Shown here: positions 1 to 8,418 of the stretch, in pieces
Numbering within the stretch: the first letter of the stretch is position 1
Layout of the letters: each line of letters opens with the position of its first letter
Origin: DATFQE01 sp963739085
Lineage (GTDB): Bacteria > Actinomycetota > Thermoleophilia > Gaiellales > Gaiellaceae
DNA length: 64,000 nt
NCBI GenBank assembly: GCA_963739085.1
Contig: CAVTZA010000019.1
Location: 155,048-219,047, forward strand
Direction: 5' to 3'
Translations under genes and position numbers: made by a program
The notes under the pieces: model-generated
The model's input: the letters and a program-made list of their open reading frames with translations, nothing else
Database searches by the model: none
Told to the model about the DNA's origin: nothing

Positions 1-2
1 GG

Positions 3-389
3 GATCTCGGGCTGGCGATCACCGACGGCCTCTTCTCGCTCGACGTCGCGCGGGACGACCCGAGCTACGAGCCGACCCAGAAATCTCGCTTTACATGCCC
101 ATCGCGTGAAAGCCGGCGTCGACGTAGAGCGTCGTCGCCGTCACGTTGCGGGCGGCGTCCGAGAGCAGGTACGCGGCCGCGGCGCCGACGTCGTCGGCGT
201 CGATCGGCCGGTGGAGCGGGGCGCGCTCCTCCACGATCGCCTCCATCGTCGGAAAGCCCGCGATCGAGCGGGCCGCGAGCGTCCGCACGGGCCCCGCCGA
301 GATCGCGTTCACGCGGATGTTCTTCTGGCCCAGATCCCACGCCAGGTACTGGACCGACGAGTCGAGGGTGGCCTTGGCAACGCCCATGA
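3..389 (+). CDS. Partial unknown protein entering from the left edge, end uncertain
   Basis: Frame 3 reads without a stop from the window edge. Its first 26 codons look like real protein (LAITDGLFSLDVARDDPSY...EPTQ, acidic and varied), after which the translation becomes arginine-rich and runs antisense to fabI until a stop at 387-389. The true end is therefore probably near base 90-110, perhaps with a small indel; a neighbouring frame stops at 107-109. The gene would be convergent with fabI. I do not recognise the family from so short a piece. Confidence 0.3.
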   Translation, partial: DLGLAITDGLFSLDVARDDPSYEPTQKSRFTCPSRESRRRRRASSPSRCGRRPRAGTRPRRRRRRRRSAGGAGRAPPRSPPSSESPRSSGPRASARAPPRSRSRGCSSGPDPTPGTGPTSRGWPWQRP

Positions 390-871
390 CGTTGTAGTGC
401 GGCACCGCCCGCTCGCCGCCGAGGTAGGTCATCGTCAGGATCGAGCCGCCGCCCGCGGCGTCCAGCAGCGGCTCGGCCGCGCGGGCACACGCGACGAGCG
501 AGTACGCGGAGACGTCGAGCGCGAGCCAGAAGCGATCGCGCGGTGTGTCGGTGAACCGGCCCTCGAGGTCTTCTGCCGCGGCGAACGCGACGGAGTGGAC
601 GAGCAGGTCGAGCTTCCCGTCGAAGGTCTCGGAGACCTCGGAGAACACCCGCTGCGACGTCGTCGTCCGAGCGAACGTCGCATTCGGTCACGAGCGGAGC
701 GTCCACGGACTCCGCCAGGTCGCGCACGTTCTTCTCGATCCGCTCGCCCTGGAACGTGAAGGCGAGCTTCGCCCCGCCGTCGGCCAGTTGCTTCGCGATC
801 GCCCAGGCGATCGAACGCCGGTTGGCGACTCCCAGGATCAGGCCGCGTTTTCCCTCGAATTCGCCACCCAC
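91..871 (-). CDS. fabI: Enoyl-[acyl-carrier-protein] reductase (NADH), FabI/InhA type, frameshifted
   Basis: Catalyses the last reduction of each fatty-acid elongation cycle, in the cytoplasm. The N-terminal part starts at GTG 871 and holds the FabI nucleotide-binding region (LILGVANRRSIAWAIA, then FTFQGERIEKNVRDLAE). The C-terminal part, in another frame, has LLVHSVAFA, the Tyr-X6-Lys catalytic signature (HYNVMGVAK), VRTLAARSIAGF and a normal end. The two halves join if one base is removed from the CCC run at 648-650 (781 nt, one over a multiple of three; about 260 residues after repair). Two alanines precede VFSEV, matching the family spacing. A base-calling error is more likely than a true pseudogene, although an intact FabL lies at 53306. 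The gene is divergent from the subtilase, with 31 bp between starts. Confidence 0.85.
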
Positions 872-902
872 CTCGGCGAGTCTACGGCTACCCTGAGCGG
901 CC

Positions 903-3900
903 TTGCGCCGCATTGTCCCGTTTCTCGCCCTCGTCGCGGCGCTCGCAACGGCACTCCCCGCCGGCGCCTCGCTGCAGCCGGTCCGCCGGGATGCCGACCA
1001 CCCGCGCGTCCGCGCGGGCACGATCACGATTCCGCCTGCGCACCGGCGCGGTCGCGTCCGCGTCATCGTCCGGCTCGCTCAGCCGCCGCTCGCTGCCGCG
1101 CGTTCCGGCTACACCGCCGCGGGATCGCAGCGCCGGCTGAACGTCGCCGCATCGTCGTCGCGCGCCTACCTGGCGCAGCTCGCAAGGTCGCAGGCCGCAG
1201 CCTCGGCTGCGCTTCGCCAGGCGATCCCGGAGGCACGGGTCTCGCGCAGCTTCCGGGTCCTGCTCAACGGCCTCACGGTCGACCTCCCGGCGACGCGCCT
1301 GCCCACGCTCGCGCGCCTCGGCTTCGTCACCAAGGTCTACCCGAGCAGCCGCTACAGCGTCACGCTGAATCGCAGCCCGGCGTTGATGTCAGTGCCGCAA
1401 TACATTGCGGCGACGGGCGCGCGGGGAACGGGAATCAAGATCGGCGTCGTCGACGACGGGGTCGACCCGTCGAACCCCTTCTTCTCGCCGACCGGCATGC
1501 AGTATCCGCCCGGCTTCCCGAAGGGCGGCAAGCGCTGGACGACGCCCAAGGTGATCGTGGCGCGCGCGTTCCCCGGCCCGGGGTCCGGCCGCCGCGGCCG
1601 GCTCGCGCTCGACCCGCAGGCCAGCTTCCACGGGACGCACGTCGCGGGCATCGCTGCAGGTCGAGCCGGCACCGCGTCTCCCGGAGGCCGCGACCACCCG
1701 CCCGTCACCGGGCTCACCGGCATCGCCCCGAACGCCTGGATCGGGAGCTACCGGGTCTTCAACGTCCCCACCGCGATCGGCAACACGGCCCAGACGCCGG
1801 AGATCGTCGCGGCGTTCGAGTCCGCGGTGCGCGACGGAATGAACGTCATCAACTTCTCCGGCGGCGGCCCGATGACCGACCCGGCCAACGACGCGCTCGT
1901 CGAGGCGGTCGCGAACGTCTCCGCGGCCGGCGTCGTCCCGGTGATCTCGGCCGGCAACGACCGCGACGACTTCGGGATGGGCTCGGTCGGGGCTCCGGGA
2001 GTGGCGCCGGATGCCATCGCCGTCGCAGCGCTCTCGAACACGCACACGTTCGGGCCGACGCTCAGTATCGCCGGCAGGGCCTTCAACCTCCTCCCCGGCG
2101 GCGGCGTGCTCCCGCCGGCGTCCTGGGGCACGAGCGATCGCACGCTCGTCGACGTCGGCACCGTGCTCGGCTCGGACGGCAAGCCGGTGGATCGCCAGCT
2201 GTGCGCATCGGGCGACGACCCGAATGCGCCCACGAACCCGCTGCCGCGCGGCTCGCTCACGGGCGCCATCGCGCTCGTCTCGCGCGGCCGGTGCGCGATC
2301 GTGACCAAGGCCCTCCGGGCCCAGGACGCAGGCGCGGTCGGGCTCGTGATGGTGGACAACCGGTCAGGTGAGGCCAACGGGATTCCCGTACCGATGCCGA
2401 TTCCGTCGGGCACCGTCGCCGACCTCGACGGCAGCGACATCCGCGCCATCCTCGCCGGGCGAGGCGGCCGCGCACCGGTGCGGATCACCCGCGATCCGGC
2501 CGAGCACGACAACGGGCGAGGCGGGGTCGTGACGAGCTTCTCGTCCGGCGGCCCGACCGCCTTCGACCACCAGTTGAAGCCGGACGTCGGCGCACCCGGC
2601 GGGGCAATCCTCTCGTCGACGCTGCCGGCCTTCGGCGGGCCCTTCGCGGTCTTCGACGGCACCAGCATGGCGGCGCCTCACGTCGCGGGTGCGGCGGCGC
2701 TCCTGCTCGAACGCCATCCGACGTGGTCGGCTCGCTCTGTCAAATCGGCGCTCGTCAACACCGCAGGCCCGGCCTGGGCGGACACAGCCAGGACGCAGCA
2801 GGCATCGGTCCTTCTTTCCGGCGGCGGCCTCGTCAACGTGCTCGCGGCCGACACGCCGCTCGTCTTCGCCGACCCGGTGTCACTCTCGTTCGGCGACCTG
2901 AACGTGCGCACCGGCGCCCGGCGCGTGGGCCGACTGCTGGCCCTCTCCGATGCAGGCGGCGGCTCCGGAACTTGGACGGTCCAGGTCCAGCCGCAGTCCG
3001 CCAGCGTCGGCGCAGCGCTCGAGACGCCGGCGGTCATCACCGTCCCGCCGGGCGGCACCGTTCAGGTCGGCGTGTCGGCGTCCGCCACGAGCACGGCAGC
3101 GGCCGGCGACGACTACGGCTTCCTCATCCTGCGCAAGGGCGCCGTCGTGCGCCGGATCCCGTACGCCTTCTTCGTCACTCGGCCGGGCCTCGGGGCTCTG
3201 ACCCCGCGCAAGCTGCTCCGCCTCCAGGTCGGCTCCACGGCGCGCGGCTTCTCGAACGTGAGCGCGTACCGCTGGCCCAGCTTCCCGTTTCGGCCGCCCC
3301 CGGACTACGTCGGCAAGCCGATGGACGAGAAGGGCGCGGAGACGCTCTACGTCATGCGGGTGAACGACGCCGTCGCGAACGCCGGCGTGGCCGTGGTCGG
3401 CGCGAGCCAGGGCGCCGCGATCCACCCATGGCTGCTCGGCTCGCCGGACGAGAACGACGTGGAGGGCTTCCCGGGCACGCCGGTCAACGTGAACGCGCTC
3501 ACGTTCGGGTACCAGATCGACGCCGGCGCGGCGGGTGTGCTCTTCCCGCGCCGAGGCCGCTACTTCGTCGCGCTCGACTCGGGCTCGGACGAGTACACAG
3601 GCCGGTCCTTCTCCGGCTCGTACCTGCTTCGGAGCTGGCAGAACGACGTCAGGCCGCCGTCGATCCGCCTGCTGACCACGCGGGTCGCGGCGGGGCGCTC
3701 GCTGATCGCCGCCCGCGTGACCGACAGCGGCGCGGGCGTCGACCCGATCTCGCTCGTGATCGGCTACAGGCAGGCGCTGGTCGGCGCCGCCGCCTACGAC
3801 CCGTTTTCCGGCCTTGCGCTCTTCCCGATTCCCGGTGCCGCACCTGCGTTCCGCGCGGGCCGGACGCAGTCGGTCCTGCTGGCCTCCGACTTCCAGGAGT

Positions 3901-4256
3901 CGAAGAACGTCGACCAGGCCGGCGCCAACGTCCTGCCCAACACGCGCTTCAAGGCGGCCCGGATCAGCGTCGTCCGCGGCCCGGCGCTCACATGGCTGAC
4001 CCCCGGTTCACGCGGCTGCGTCGCACGCCGCGAGCCTCTCCTCGTCGCGGCGAGCTCGACCGCGCGGCTGCGTTCCGTCCGCTACTTCGACGGCTCGCGC
4101 GGCATCGCGACCGTGAGGAACGGGGTGGCCGGCCTGTACTCGGCGACCTGGCGGACGGCCAAGGCCACGAAGGGCCGGCACGTCCTGCACGCCGTCGTGC
4201 TCGACCAGGCAGGCCACTCGCTCAGCGTGCGGCGCGCCGTGCGCGTCTGCCGCTAG
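903..4256 (+). CDS. Secreted S8 family serine peptidase (subtilase) with PA domain
   Basis: Large extracellular subtilisin-like protease of 1117 residues. The signal peptide is residues 1 to about 22 (hydrophobic core LALVAALATALPAGA), followed by an I9-type propeptide up to about 150. Catalytic residues are visible: Asp184 in GVVDDGVD, His243 in HGTHVAGIAAG and Ser588 in GTSMAAPHVAGAAALL. The oxyanion-region motif VISAGND is present. A protease-associated domain is inserted at roughly 390-520, as in C5a-peptidase/lactocepin-type subtilases. The last ~450 residues are beta-rich extracellular modules without an obvious anchor. Start is TTG 903, with a TACCCT hexamer eight bases upstream. The stop codon lies three bases before structured repeat copy 1. 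Substrate unknown; a scavenging protease is the likely role. Confidence 0.9.
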   Translation: MRRIVPFLALVAALATALPAGASLQPVRRDADHPRVRAGTITIPPAHRRGRVRVIVRLAQPPLAAARSGYTAAGSQRRLNVAASSSRAYLAQLARSQAAASAALRQAIPEARVSRSFRVLLNGLTVDLPATRLPTLARLGFVTKVYPSSRYSVTLNRSPALMSVPQYIAATGARGTGIKIGVVDDGVDPSNPFFSPTGMQYPPGFPKGGKRWTTPKVIVARAFPGPGSGRRGRLALDPQASFHGTHVAGIAAGRAGTASPGGRDHPPVTGLTGIAPNAWIGSYRVFNVPTAIGNTAQTPEIVAAFESAVRDGMNVINFSGGGPMTDPANDALVEAVANVSAAGVVPVISAGNDRDDFGMGSVGAPGVAPDAIAVAALSNTHTFGPTLSIAGRAFNLLPGGGVLPPASWGTSDRTLVDVGTVLGSDGKPVDRQLCASGDDPNAPTNPLPRGSLTGAIALVSRGRCAIVTKALRAQDAGAVGLVMVDNRSGEANGIPVPMPIPSGTVADLDGSDIRAILAGRGGRAPVRITRDPAEHDNGRGGVVTSFSSGGPTAFDHQLKPDVGAPGGAILSSTLPAFGGPFAVFDGTSMAAPHVAGAAALLLERHPTWSARSVKSALVNTAGPAWADTARTQQASVLLSGGGLVNVLAADTPLVFADPVSLSFGDLNVRTGARRVGRLLALSDAGGGSGTWTVQVQPQSASVGAALETPAVITVPPGGTVQVGVSASATSTAAAGDDYGFLILRKGAVVRRIPYAFFVTRPGLGALTPRKLLRLQVGSTARGFSNVSAYRWPSFPFRPPPDYVGKPMDEKGAETLYVMRVNDAVANAGVAVVGASQGAAIHPWLLGSPDENDVEGFPGTPVNVNALTFGYQIDAGAAGVLFPRRGRYFVALDSGSDEYTGRSFSGSYLLRSWQNDVRPPSIRLLTTRVAAGRSLIAARVTDSGAGVDPISLVIGYRQALVGAAAYDPFSGLALFPIPGAAPAFRAGRTQSVLLASDFQESKNVDQAGANVLPNTRFKAARISVVRGPALTWLTPGSRGCVARREPLLVAASSTARLRSVRYFDGSRGIATVRNGVAGLYSATWRTAKATKGRHVLHAVVLDQAGHSLSVRRAVRVCR

Positions 4257-4259
4257 GAC

Positions 4260-4422
4260 GGGTTTGGGGGGATATCGCTCGTCGCAGGGGTGCGATGCTC
4301 GTTCCGAGGCAAGGACGCAGGGAGCGTCCGTGTAGCTGGGACGCGTAGCGTGGGCGCGACTGAGGACGCCGCCTCGGGGCGAGCAGCGCGGCCCGGCGGC
4401 ACAGCGTTATTCCGCCAAGCCC
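4260..4422 (+). repeat. Structured intergenic repeat, copy 1 (candidate RNA element)
   Basis: About 163 bp filling the whole gap between two convergent stop codons (4256 and 4427). Outer helix: 4260-4276 with 4406-4422, 15 of 17 positions pair, two as G.U. Internal arms: CGTCGC 4280-4285 with GCGATG 4292-4297; GGACGC 4313-4318 with GCGTCC 4324-4329; GTGT 4330-4333 with ACGC 4341-4344; GAGG 4362-4365 with CCTC 4372-4375. Copies 2 and 3 preserve every arm, mostly through G.U changes. Function unknown; it could be a 3-prime-end RNA structure or a small mobile element. Confidence 0.8.
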
Positions 4423-4426
4423 TCCT

Positions 4427-4957
4427 TCAAGCCGCCTGCACGCGGGCCGCGGGGAAACGATCGAGGATCCAGGCCGCGTCGAGCGGGTCGAGCGTGTACG
4501 GCTTGCCGTTGACCAGCGCGTAGTCGCGGGTCTTCGGGTCCATCGGGAGCCGCGCCTCGGCCGGGAAGTAGCGGTTGTGGCGCTCGATCAGCTCGTTGAC
4601 CGCGTCGAACCGCCAGCGCCCGGCCAGCTGCTCCCACCGCGCCGCGAACTCGGCGGGGTCGGGCGTCGCCGTGGCCAGCTCGGCGCGCGCCTCGGCGAGC
4701 TGCCGTTCGTGCTCGGCCGTCTCGTCCGCGATCAGCCGTAGCCGGCGCATGTACGGCAGCGGCCCGCCGAGCGACACGATGTAGCTCTCGGGCGTCGGGC
4801 GGAAGTTGCGGAGCCGGTATCGCTGCGGACGGCCGGTGACCGGACTGCCCTCGAGGTCGCGTGCCAGCGCATCGCCGACCGCCTGCTCACGCGGGTCGTC
4901 GTCCACGCGACGGCCGCCCCACTGGCCCATGAGCTCCTCGCGCTCGCGCCTGTCCAT
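4427..4957 (-). CDS. Conserved hypothetical protein, 176 aa
   Basis: Soluble, charged protein with no signal peptide or membrane segment. It opens MDRREREELMGQWGGRR and has a central stretch around residues 45-75 (PQRYRLRNFRPTPESYI, then GGPLPYMRRLRLIAD), a helical section rich in Glu/Ala/Arg, then FDAVNELIERHNRYFP and DPLDAAWILDRFPAARV. The layout vaguely resembles the DUF1992 (DnaJ subfamily C member 28-like) domain, but I cannot confirm this. Start ATG 4957 was chosen because the next gene begins divergently at 4967; ATG 4930 is an alternative. Function unknown. Confidence 0.6.
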   Translation of the reverse strand: MDRREREELMGQWGGRRVDDDPREQAVGDALARDLEGSPVTGRPQRYRLRNFRPTPESYIVSLGGPLPYMRRLRLIADETAEHERQLAEARAELATATPDPAEFAARWEQLAGRWRFDAVNELIERHNRYFPAEARLPMDPKTRDYALVNGKPYTLDPLDAAWILDRFPAARVQAA

Positions 4958-4966
4958 GCGGCCATT

Positions 4967-5761
4967 GTGCCGAGCCACGAGACTGTCGGCGTGGAGGGAG
5001 AGGTCGCCGTCCTCACGGGCGGCTCGAGCGGCATCGGCGCAGCGATCGCGCGGAGGCTCGGCGAGCGCGGCTGGCGCTGCGTGCTGCTCGCCCGCGGGGA
5101 GGAACGCCTGCGCGCTGTCGCGGACGAGCTCGACGGCGAATGGGAGGTCTGCGACGTTTCCGAGCGCGAAGAGGTAGATGCCGTCGCCGCGCGCGTGCTC
5201 GAGCGCCATCCCCGGATCGGCCTGCTCGTCAACTCCGCCGGGATCCCAGGCCGCTCGAGCTTCATCCACACCGAGCCCGAGCGCATCGAGCGGATCGTTC
5301 GCGTCAACTACCTGGGCTCCGTCTGGTCGACCCGGGCCTTCCTGCCGGGGCTCGAGGCGGCGGCCCCCGCCCACGTCGTGAACATCGTCTCGATCGCCGG
5401 CACCGTCGCCGTGCGGGCGGCGGGCCCGTACGCGGCGGCGAAGCACGCGCAGCTGGCGTTCTCGCGCTCGCTCGGCATCGAGCTGGCGACCCGGTCGATC
5501 CAGGTGCACACGATCAACCCAGGCTTCGTCGAGACGCCGGGCTTCCCGCAGTCCCAGCTGCTCGAGCACCCGGTGCTGCGCCACACGGTGGCCGAGCCCG
5601 AACTGGTTGCCGAGCGCGTCGTCGCCGCGGTCGAGCGAGGCGTCCTCGAGACCTTCGTGCCGCGCTGGTATCGGCCCTTCGCAGTGCTCCAGGCCGTCGC
5701 GCCCGGGACGCTGACGCGGCTGCAGGCAGCCCGGCGCCGTAGACGGAAGGCGCGCGGCTAG
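4967..5761 (+). CDS. Short-chain dehydrogenase/reductase
   Basis: Classical SDR of 264 residues. The Rossmann glycine motif is TGGSSGIG near residue 18, followed by NSAG, the serine-containing VNIVSIAG and catalytic YxxxK (PYAAAKHAQ). The sequence after the active site (INPGFVETPGF) is the usual SDR PG motif. It likely reduces or oxidises a carbonyl/alcohol with NAD(P)H; the substrate cannot be read. GTG 4967 is taken as start, but GTG 4988 would give a more typical short N-terminus. The basic C-terminal tail (AARRRRRKARG) is unusual for the family. The next gene has its own promoter at the stop codon. Confidence 0.8.
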   Translation: MPSHETVGVEGEVAVLTGGSSGIGAAIARRLGERGWRCVLLARGEERLRAVADELDGEWEVCDVSEREEVDAVAARVLERHPRIGLLVNSAGIPGRSSFIHTEPERIERIVRVNYLGSVWSTRAFLPGLEAAAPAHVVNIVSIAGTVAVRAAGPYAAAKHAQLAFSRSLGIELATRSIQVHTINPGFVETPGFPQSQLLEHPVLRHTVAEPELVAERVVAAVERGVLETFVPRWYRPFAVLQAVAPGTLTRLQAARRRRRKARG

Positions 5762-5764
5762 GCT
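5759..5764 (+). promoter_or_regulatory. Leaderless promoter -10 hexamer for the gene at 5771
   Basis: TAGGCT overlaps the SDR stop codon and ends exactly six bases before GTG 5771, which places the likely transcription start on the start codon. Confidence 0.55.
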
Positions 5765-5770
5765 CTCGGC

Positions 5771-6073
5771 GTGGACGTGGAGCTCCTCTACTGGGACGGC
5801 TGCCCGTCCTTTCCGGAGGCGCGCCAGCTCCTCGCCGACGTCCTCGCGGCAAGAGGTGTGGAGGCGGAGATCCGCATGCACCACGTCGGGACCGACGACG
5901 AGGCCAAGGCGCTCCGCTTCCCGGGCTCGCCGACGATCCGCATCGACGGCCGCGACGTCGACCCGCACGGCGCGGCCTCGCCGCCGGCTCTGACCTGCCG
6001 CGTGTACCACTTGCCAGACGGACGGGTATCCCCGATTCCAAGCCGCGAAGACCTGGAGGCCGCACTCACATGA
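5771..6073 (+). CDS. Thioredoxin-fold protein, single-cysteine active site
   Basis: Small cytoplasmic protein of 100 residues beginning VELLYWDGCPSFPEA: a beta strand then a cysteine in a Cys-Pro-Ser-Phe turn at the thioredoxin active-site position, where the second cysteine is absent. The cis-proline loop (FPGSPTIRIDGRDVDP) is clear. It resembles the small glutaredoxin/thioredoxin-like proteins often found beside mercury- or thiol-handling genes. Its ATGA overlap with the next redoxin-fold gene suggests the two are co-translated and may act on one thiol substrate. Mono-thiol chemistry is inferred from the motif. Confidence 0.7.
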   Translation: MDVELLYWDGCPSFPEARQLLADVLAARGVEAEIRMHHVGTDDEAKALRFPGSPTIRIDGRDVDPHGAASPPALTCRVYHLPDGRVSPIPSREDLEAALT

Positions 6074-6600
6074 CGCTCACGCTCGCAACCGAGGCTCCGC
6101 CCTTCGACCTGCCGGGAGTCGACGGCAGCAACCACTCGCTCGACGACTACGCGGACGCGCCCGTGCTCGCGGTCGTCTGGTCGTGCAACCACTGCCCGTA
6201 CGTGCTCGCCTGGGAGGACCGCATGAGCGCGATCCAGCGCGACTACGCCGAACGCGGCTTCCGCCTGGTCGCGATCAACTCGAACGATGCCGAGAGCCAT
6301 CCGGCCGACTCGTTCGAGGGGATGAAACAGCACGCGTCCGAGAAGGGTTTCCCGTTCCCCTATCTGCACGACGAGGACCAGTCGGTCGCGCGCATGTACG
6401 GGCCCGAGCGCACGCCCGAGGTCTTCCTGTTCGACGCCGACCGGCGGCTCGTCTACCACGGCGCGATCGACGACTCGCGCGACGAGGATGTCGTCTCGGA
6501 GAACTACCTCCGCGACGCGATCGACGCGGTGCTCGACGGCCGCGATCCGGAGCAATCGGACACGCCGCCGGTCGGCTGCTCGATCAAATGGCGGGCTTGA
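6070..6600 (+). CDS. Thioredoxin family protein (AhpC/TSA-redoxin fold)
   Basis: 176-residue peroxiredoxin/TlpA-like protein. It has the APPFDLPGVDG entry strand, active site SCNHCPYVLAWEDR (CxxC at about residues 38-41) and the cis-Pro segment ERTPEVFLFD. No signal peptide, so it is probably a cytoplasmic disulfide reductase or thiol peroxidase. Its ATG overlaps the stop of the preceding thioredoxin-fold gene by four bases. The last 17 bp overlap the convergent methyltransferase, and the C-terminus keeps a further cysteine (GCSIKWRA). Confidence 0.82.
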   Translation: MTLTLATEAPPFDLPGVDGSNHSLDDYADAPVLAVVWSCNHCPYVLAWEDRMSAIQRDYAERGFRLVAINSNDAESHPADSFEGMKQHASEKGFPFPYLHDEDQSVARMYGPERTPEVFLFDADRRLVYHGAIDDSRDEDVVSENYLRDAIDAVLDGRDPEQSDTPPVGCSIKWRA

Positions 6601-7300
6601 CGAGCAGGTACCAGCCGATCGTCACCGCGTAGGAGTCGGAGCCCGCCAGCGCGCGGGCACGCCTCCGCTCCTCGCCCTCGCAGGCGGCCAGGTCGAGGTA
6701 CGGCTCGACCTCGCGGCGCTGCTGCTCGAAGTCGGCGCGGCGGAGCACGAGATTGTTGGCGTCGAACAGGCCGCGGAGGTCGGTGTCGGGCAGCACGCGG
6801 GTGTGGCTAGGGTCGCGGGCGCGCTCGAAGCGGTCGAGCTCGAGCGCCGCGAGGGGATCGACGGGCGCCACCTGGTCGACGACGAGCACAGTGCCGCCCG
6901 GCCGCGTCACGCGGACGAGCTCGGACACGACGAGCTCGGGGCGGGGCAGGTGGTGCAGCGTCCTCAGGCAGCCGGTGACGTCGAACTCGCCGTCGGCGAA
7001 CGGCAGCGCCATCGCGTCGGCCTCGACGAACTCCACGTTCCCGTGCTCCGCTGCCCGCTTGCGGCCCTCCTCGAGGAACTCGGGCACCACGTCGACGGCG
7101 ACGACCTCGCGCACGAGCGGGCTGAGCGCGAGGGCGAGCGCGCCGGTCCCCGTCCCGGAGTCGAGCGCCCGCTCGTCGCCCGAGAGCGGCACGAACCTGC
7201 GGACGCGCTCGCGGAGCGCGTCGGCCCGATCCTCCGTGAGCTGCCCGAGCCGCTCGGCCGAGACGGCGAAGCGCCGGCGGACAGCGTCCGCTTCGGTCAT
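6584..7300 (-). CDS. Class I SAM-dependent methyltransferase (UbiE/MenG-like)
   Basis: About 238 residues. SAM-binding motif I is present in a slightly altered form (ALDSGTGTGALALALS, the usual DxGxGxG), followed by VVAVDVVPEFLEEG, VEFVEADAMALPFADGEFDV and CLRTLHHLPRP, then the VTRPGGTVLVVDQ strand. These are typical of the Methyltransf_11 family acting on quinone-like or small-molecule acceptors; the substrate is not evident. ATG 7300 is used, but ATG 7309 is equally possible. A TAGGGT -10-like hexamer lies upstream near 7355, leaving a leader of about 45 nt. Confidence 0.78.
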   Translation of the reverse strand: MTEADAVRRRFAVSAERLGQLTEDRADALRERVRRFVPLSGDERALDSGTGTGALALALSPLVREVVAVDVVPEFLEEGRKRAAEHGNVEFVEADAMALPFADGEFDVTGCLRTLHHLPRPELVVSELVRVTRPGGTVLVVDQVAPVDPLAALELDRFERARDPSHTRVLPDTDLRGLFDANNLVLRRADFEQQRREVEPYLDLAACEGEERRRARALAGSDSYAVTIGWYLLVKPAI

Positions 7301-7401
7301 GTCCTCCATCCGCCCTGTGGTCCGGTTCGCCCGGCCTCCTCCCCGATGTGACCCTAGCTGGGAAATGCGCACATGAGTGTGACCGGTCCGTGCCGGAAGC
7401 G

Positions 7402-8418
7402 TCACGACCGGCGTTCGCGCCGGGCGAGCTCGAGCGCCTCTTCCCGCGTGGAGATCGTGCCTGCGGCGCGCTCCTCCTCGATCCGCTCCAGCAGCCGGCC
7501 GACCTCGGGGCCCGGCTCGAGACCCAGGTCGTCGCCGCGGACGAGCGGCTCGGCCGGGTCGTTCCGACGCGCCTCCTCGACGGTCGCACGGAGGTCGTCC
7601 GCGCCGATGAACTCCAGCGCCTCCAGCGCCCACGGCTCGGTCGACCGGCGGAACCGGTAGACGGCCCGCGGCGAGTCGTCCGGCGGACGCTCTGCCCGCA
7701 GCACGGCGCGCAACAGCCGCCGCTGCTCGTTCGAGATCGGGAAGCGCTCGAGATTCGTCCCGAACACGCGCGGGAGGCGGATCGCGTCCGAGTCCTCGTC
7801 CCGCAACTCCGCCACGGAGCCGCCGAGCGGCGCGAGCAGGCCGAGCTCGTCGAGAAGCCGAAATCCGTGTGCCGACAGCTGCTCCAGCTCGTCGACGATC
7901 CGCTCGCCGGACGGACGGTCGACGAGGTGTGCGGCGGCGCGGACGAGGTCGGCCGTCGCGGCGTCGAGCGTGAAGCCGAACCGGTCGACGAAGCGGACCG
8001 CGCGCAGCAGCCGCAGCGGATCGTCCTCGAAGGCGCCGTCCGAGACCGCCCGCAGCACCAGCTCGTCGAGGTCGCGCCGACCCCCGAACGGATCGACCGC
8101 CTCCCCGCCGGCGAGCGGCACGGCGATGGCGTTGACGGTGAAGTCGCGCGTGGCGAGATCGTCCGCGATCGTGCCGCGAAGCGGCGTGAAGTCGACCGTC
8201 CGGCCGCCGCCGAGCGCGACGCGCCACGCGCCATGACGTTCGGAGAGCGGAAAGGACGCGCCGCCCGAGCGCCTTGCGTAGGCCCGCGCGGCCCCGCGCG
8301 GGTCGGCAAGAGCGATGTCGAGGTCGACGACCGGCCGGCCGAGCAGCTCGTCGCGCACGGCCCCGCCGACGACCCAGGCCTCCTCGCCCGCCAGGAGCTC
8401 CTGCGCGAGCTCACGCAT
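7402..8418 (-). CDS. tRNA nucleotidyltransferase / poly(A) polymerase family protein
   Basis: 338 residues with the class II nucleotidyltransferase head: GGAVRDELLGRPVVDLDIAL near residues 18-37 gives the GG motif and metal-binding DxD, followed by RDFTVNAIAV and the RNA-binding segment EDDPLRLLRAVRFVDRFGF. This matches CCA-adding or A-adding enzymes. It is shorter than full CCA-adding enzymes with HD domains, so it may be an A-adding enzyme or a CCase partner. Start ATG 8418 overlaps the alr stop by 8 bp. It ends the minus-strand run acpS-nnr-alr. Confidence 0.8.
   Translation of the reverse strand: MRELAQELLAGEEAWVVGGAVRDELLGRPVVDLDIALADPRGAARAYARRSGGASFPLSERHGAWRVALGGGRTVDFTPLRGTIADDLATRDFTVNAIAVPLAGGEAVDPFGGRRDLDELVLRAVSDGAFEDDPLRLLRAVRFVDRFGFTLDAATADLVRAAAHLVDRPSGERIVDELEQLSAHGFRLLDELGLLAPLGGSVAELRDEDSDAIRLPRVFGTNLERFPISNEQRRLLRAVLRAERPPDDSPRAVYRFRRSTEPWALEALEFIGADDLRATVEEARRNDPAEPLVRGDDLGLEPGPEVGRLLERIEEERAAGTISTREEALELARRERRS

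Noticed and set aside
65..2371. Long arginine-rich open frames on both strands across the subtilase and fabI
   Set aside because: They are frame shadows caused by high GC content; composition is Arg/Pro/Ala-rich and no domain is visible, while the true genes in other frames have clear motifs.
4290..4420. Peptide-like frame conserved among the three structured repeats (RGKDAGSVRV...GATEDAAS)
   Set aside because: Shared reading frame follows from shared DNA; no consistent start, stop or ribosome site, and substitutions preserve base pairing rather than codons.
4427..6010. A 527-aa minus-strand reading frame covering the SDR at 4967
   Set aside because: Only its last 176 residues look like protein; the rest is antisense to an SDR with full catalytic motifs.
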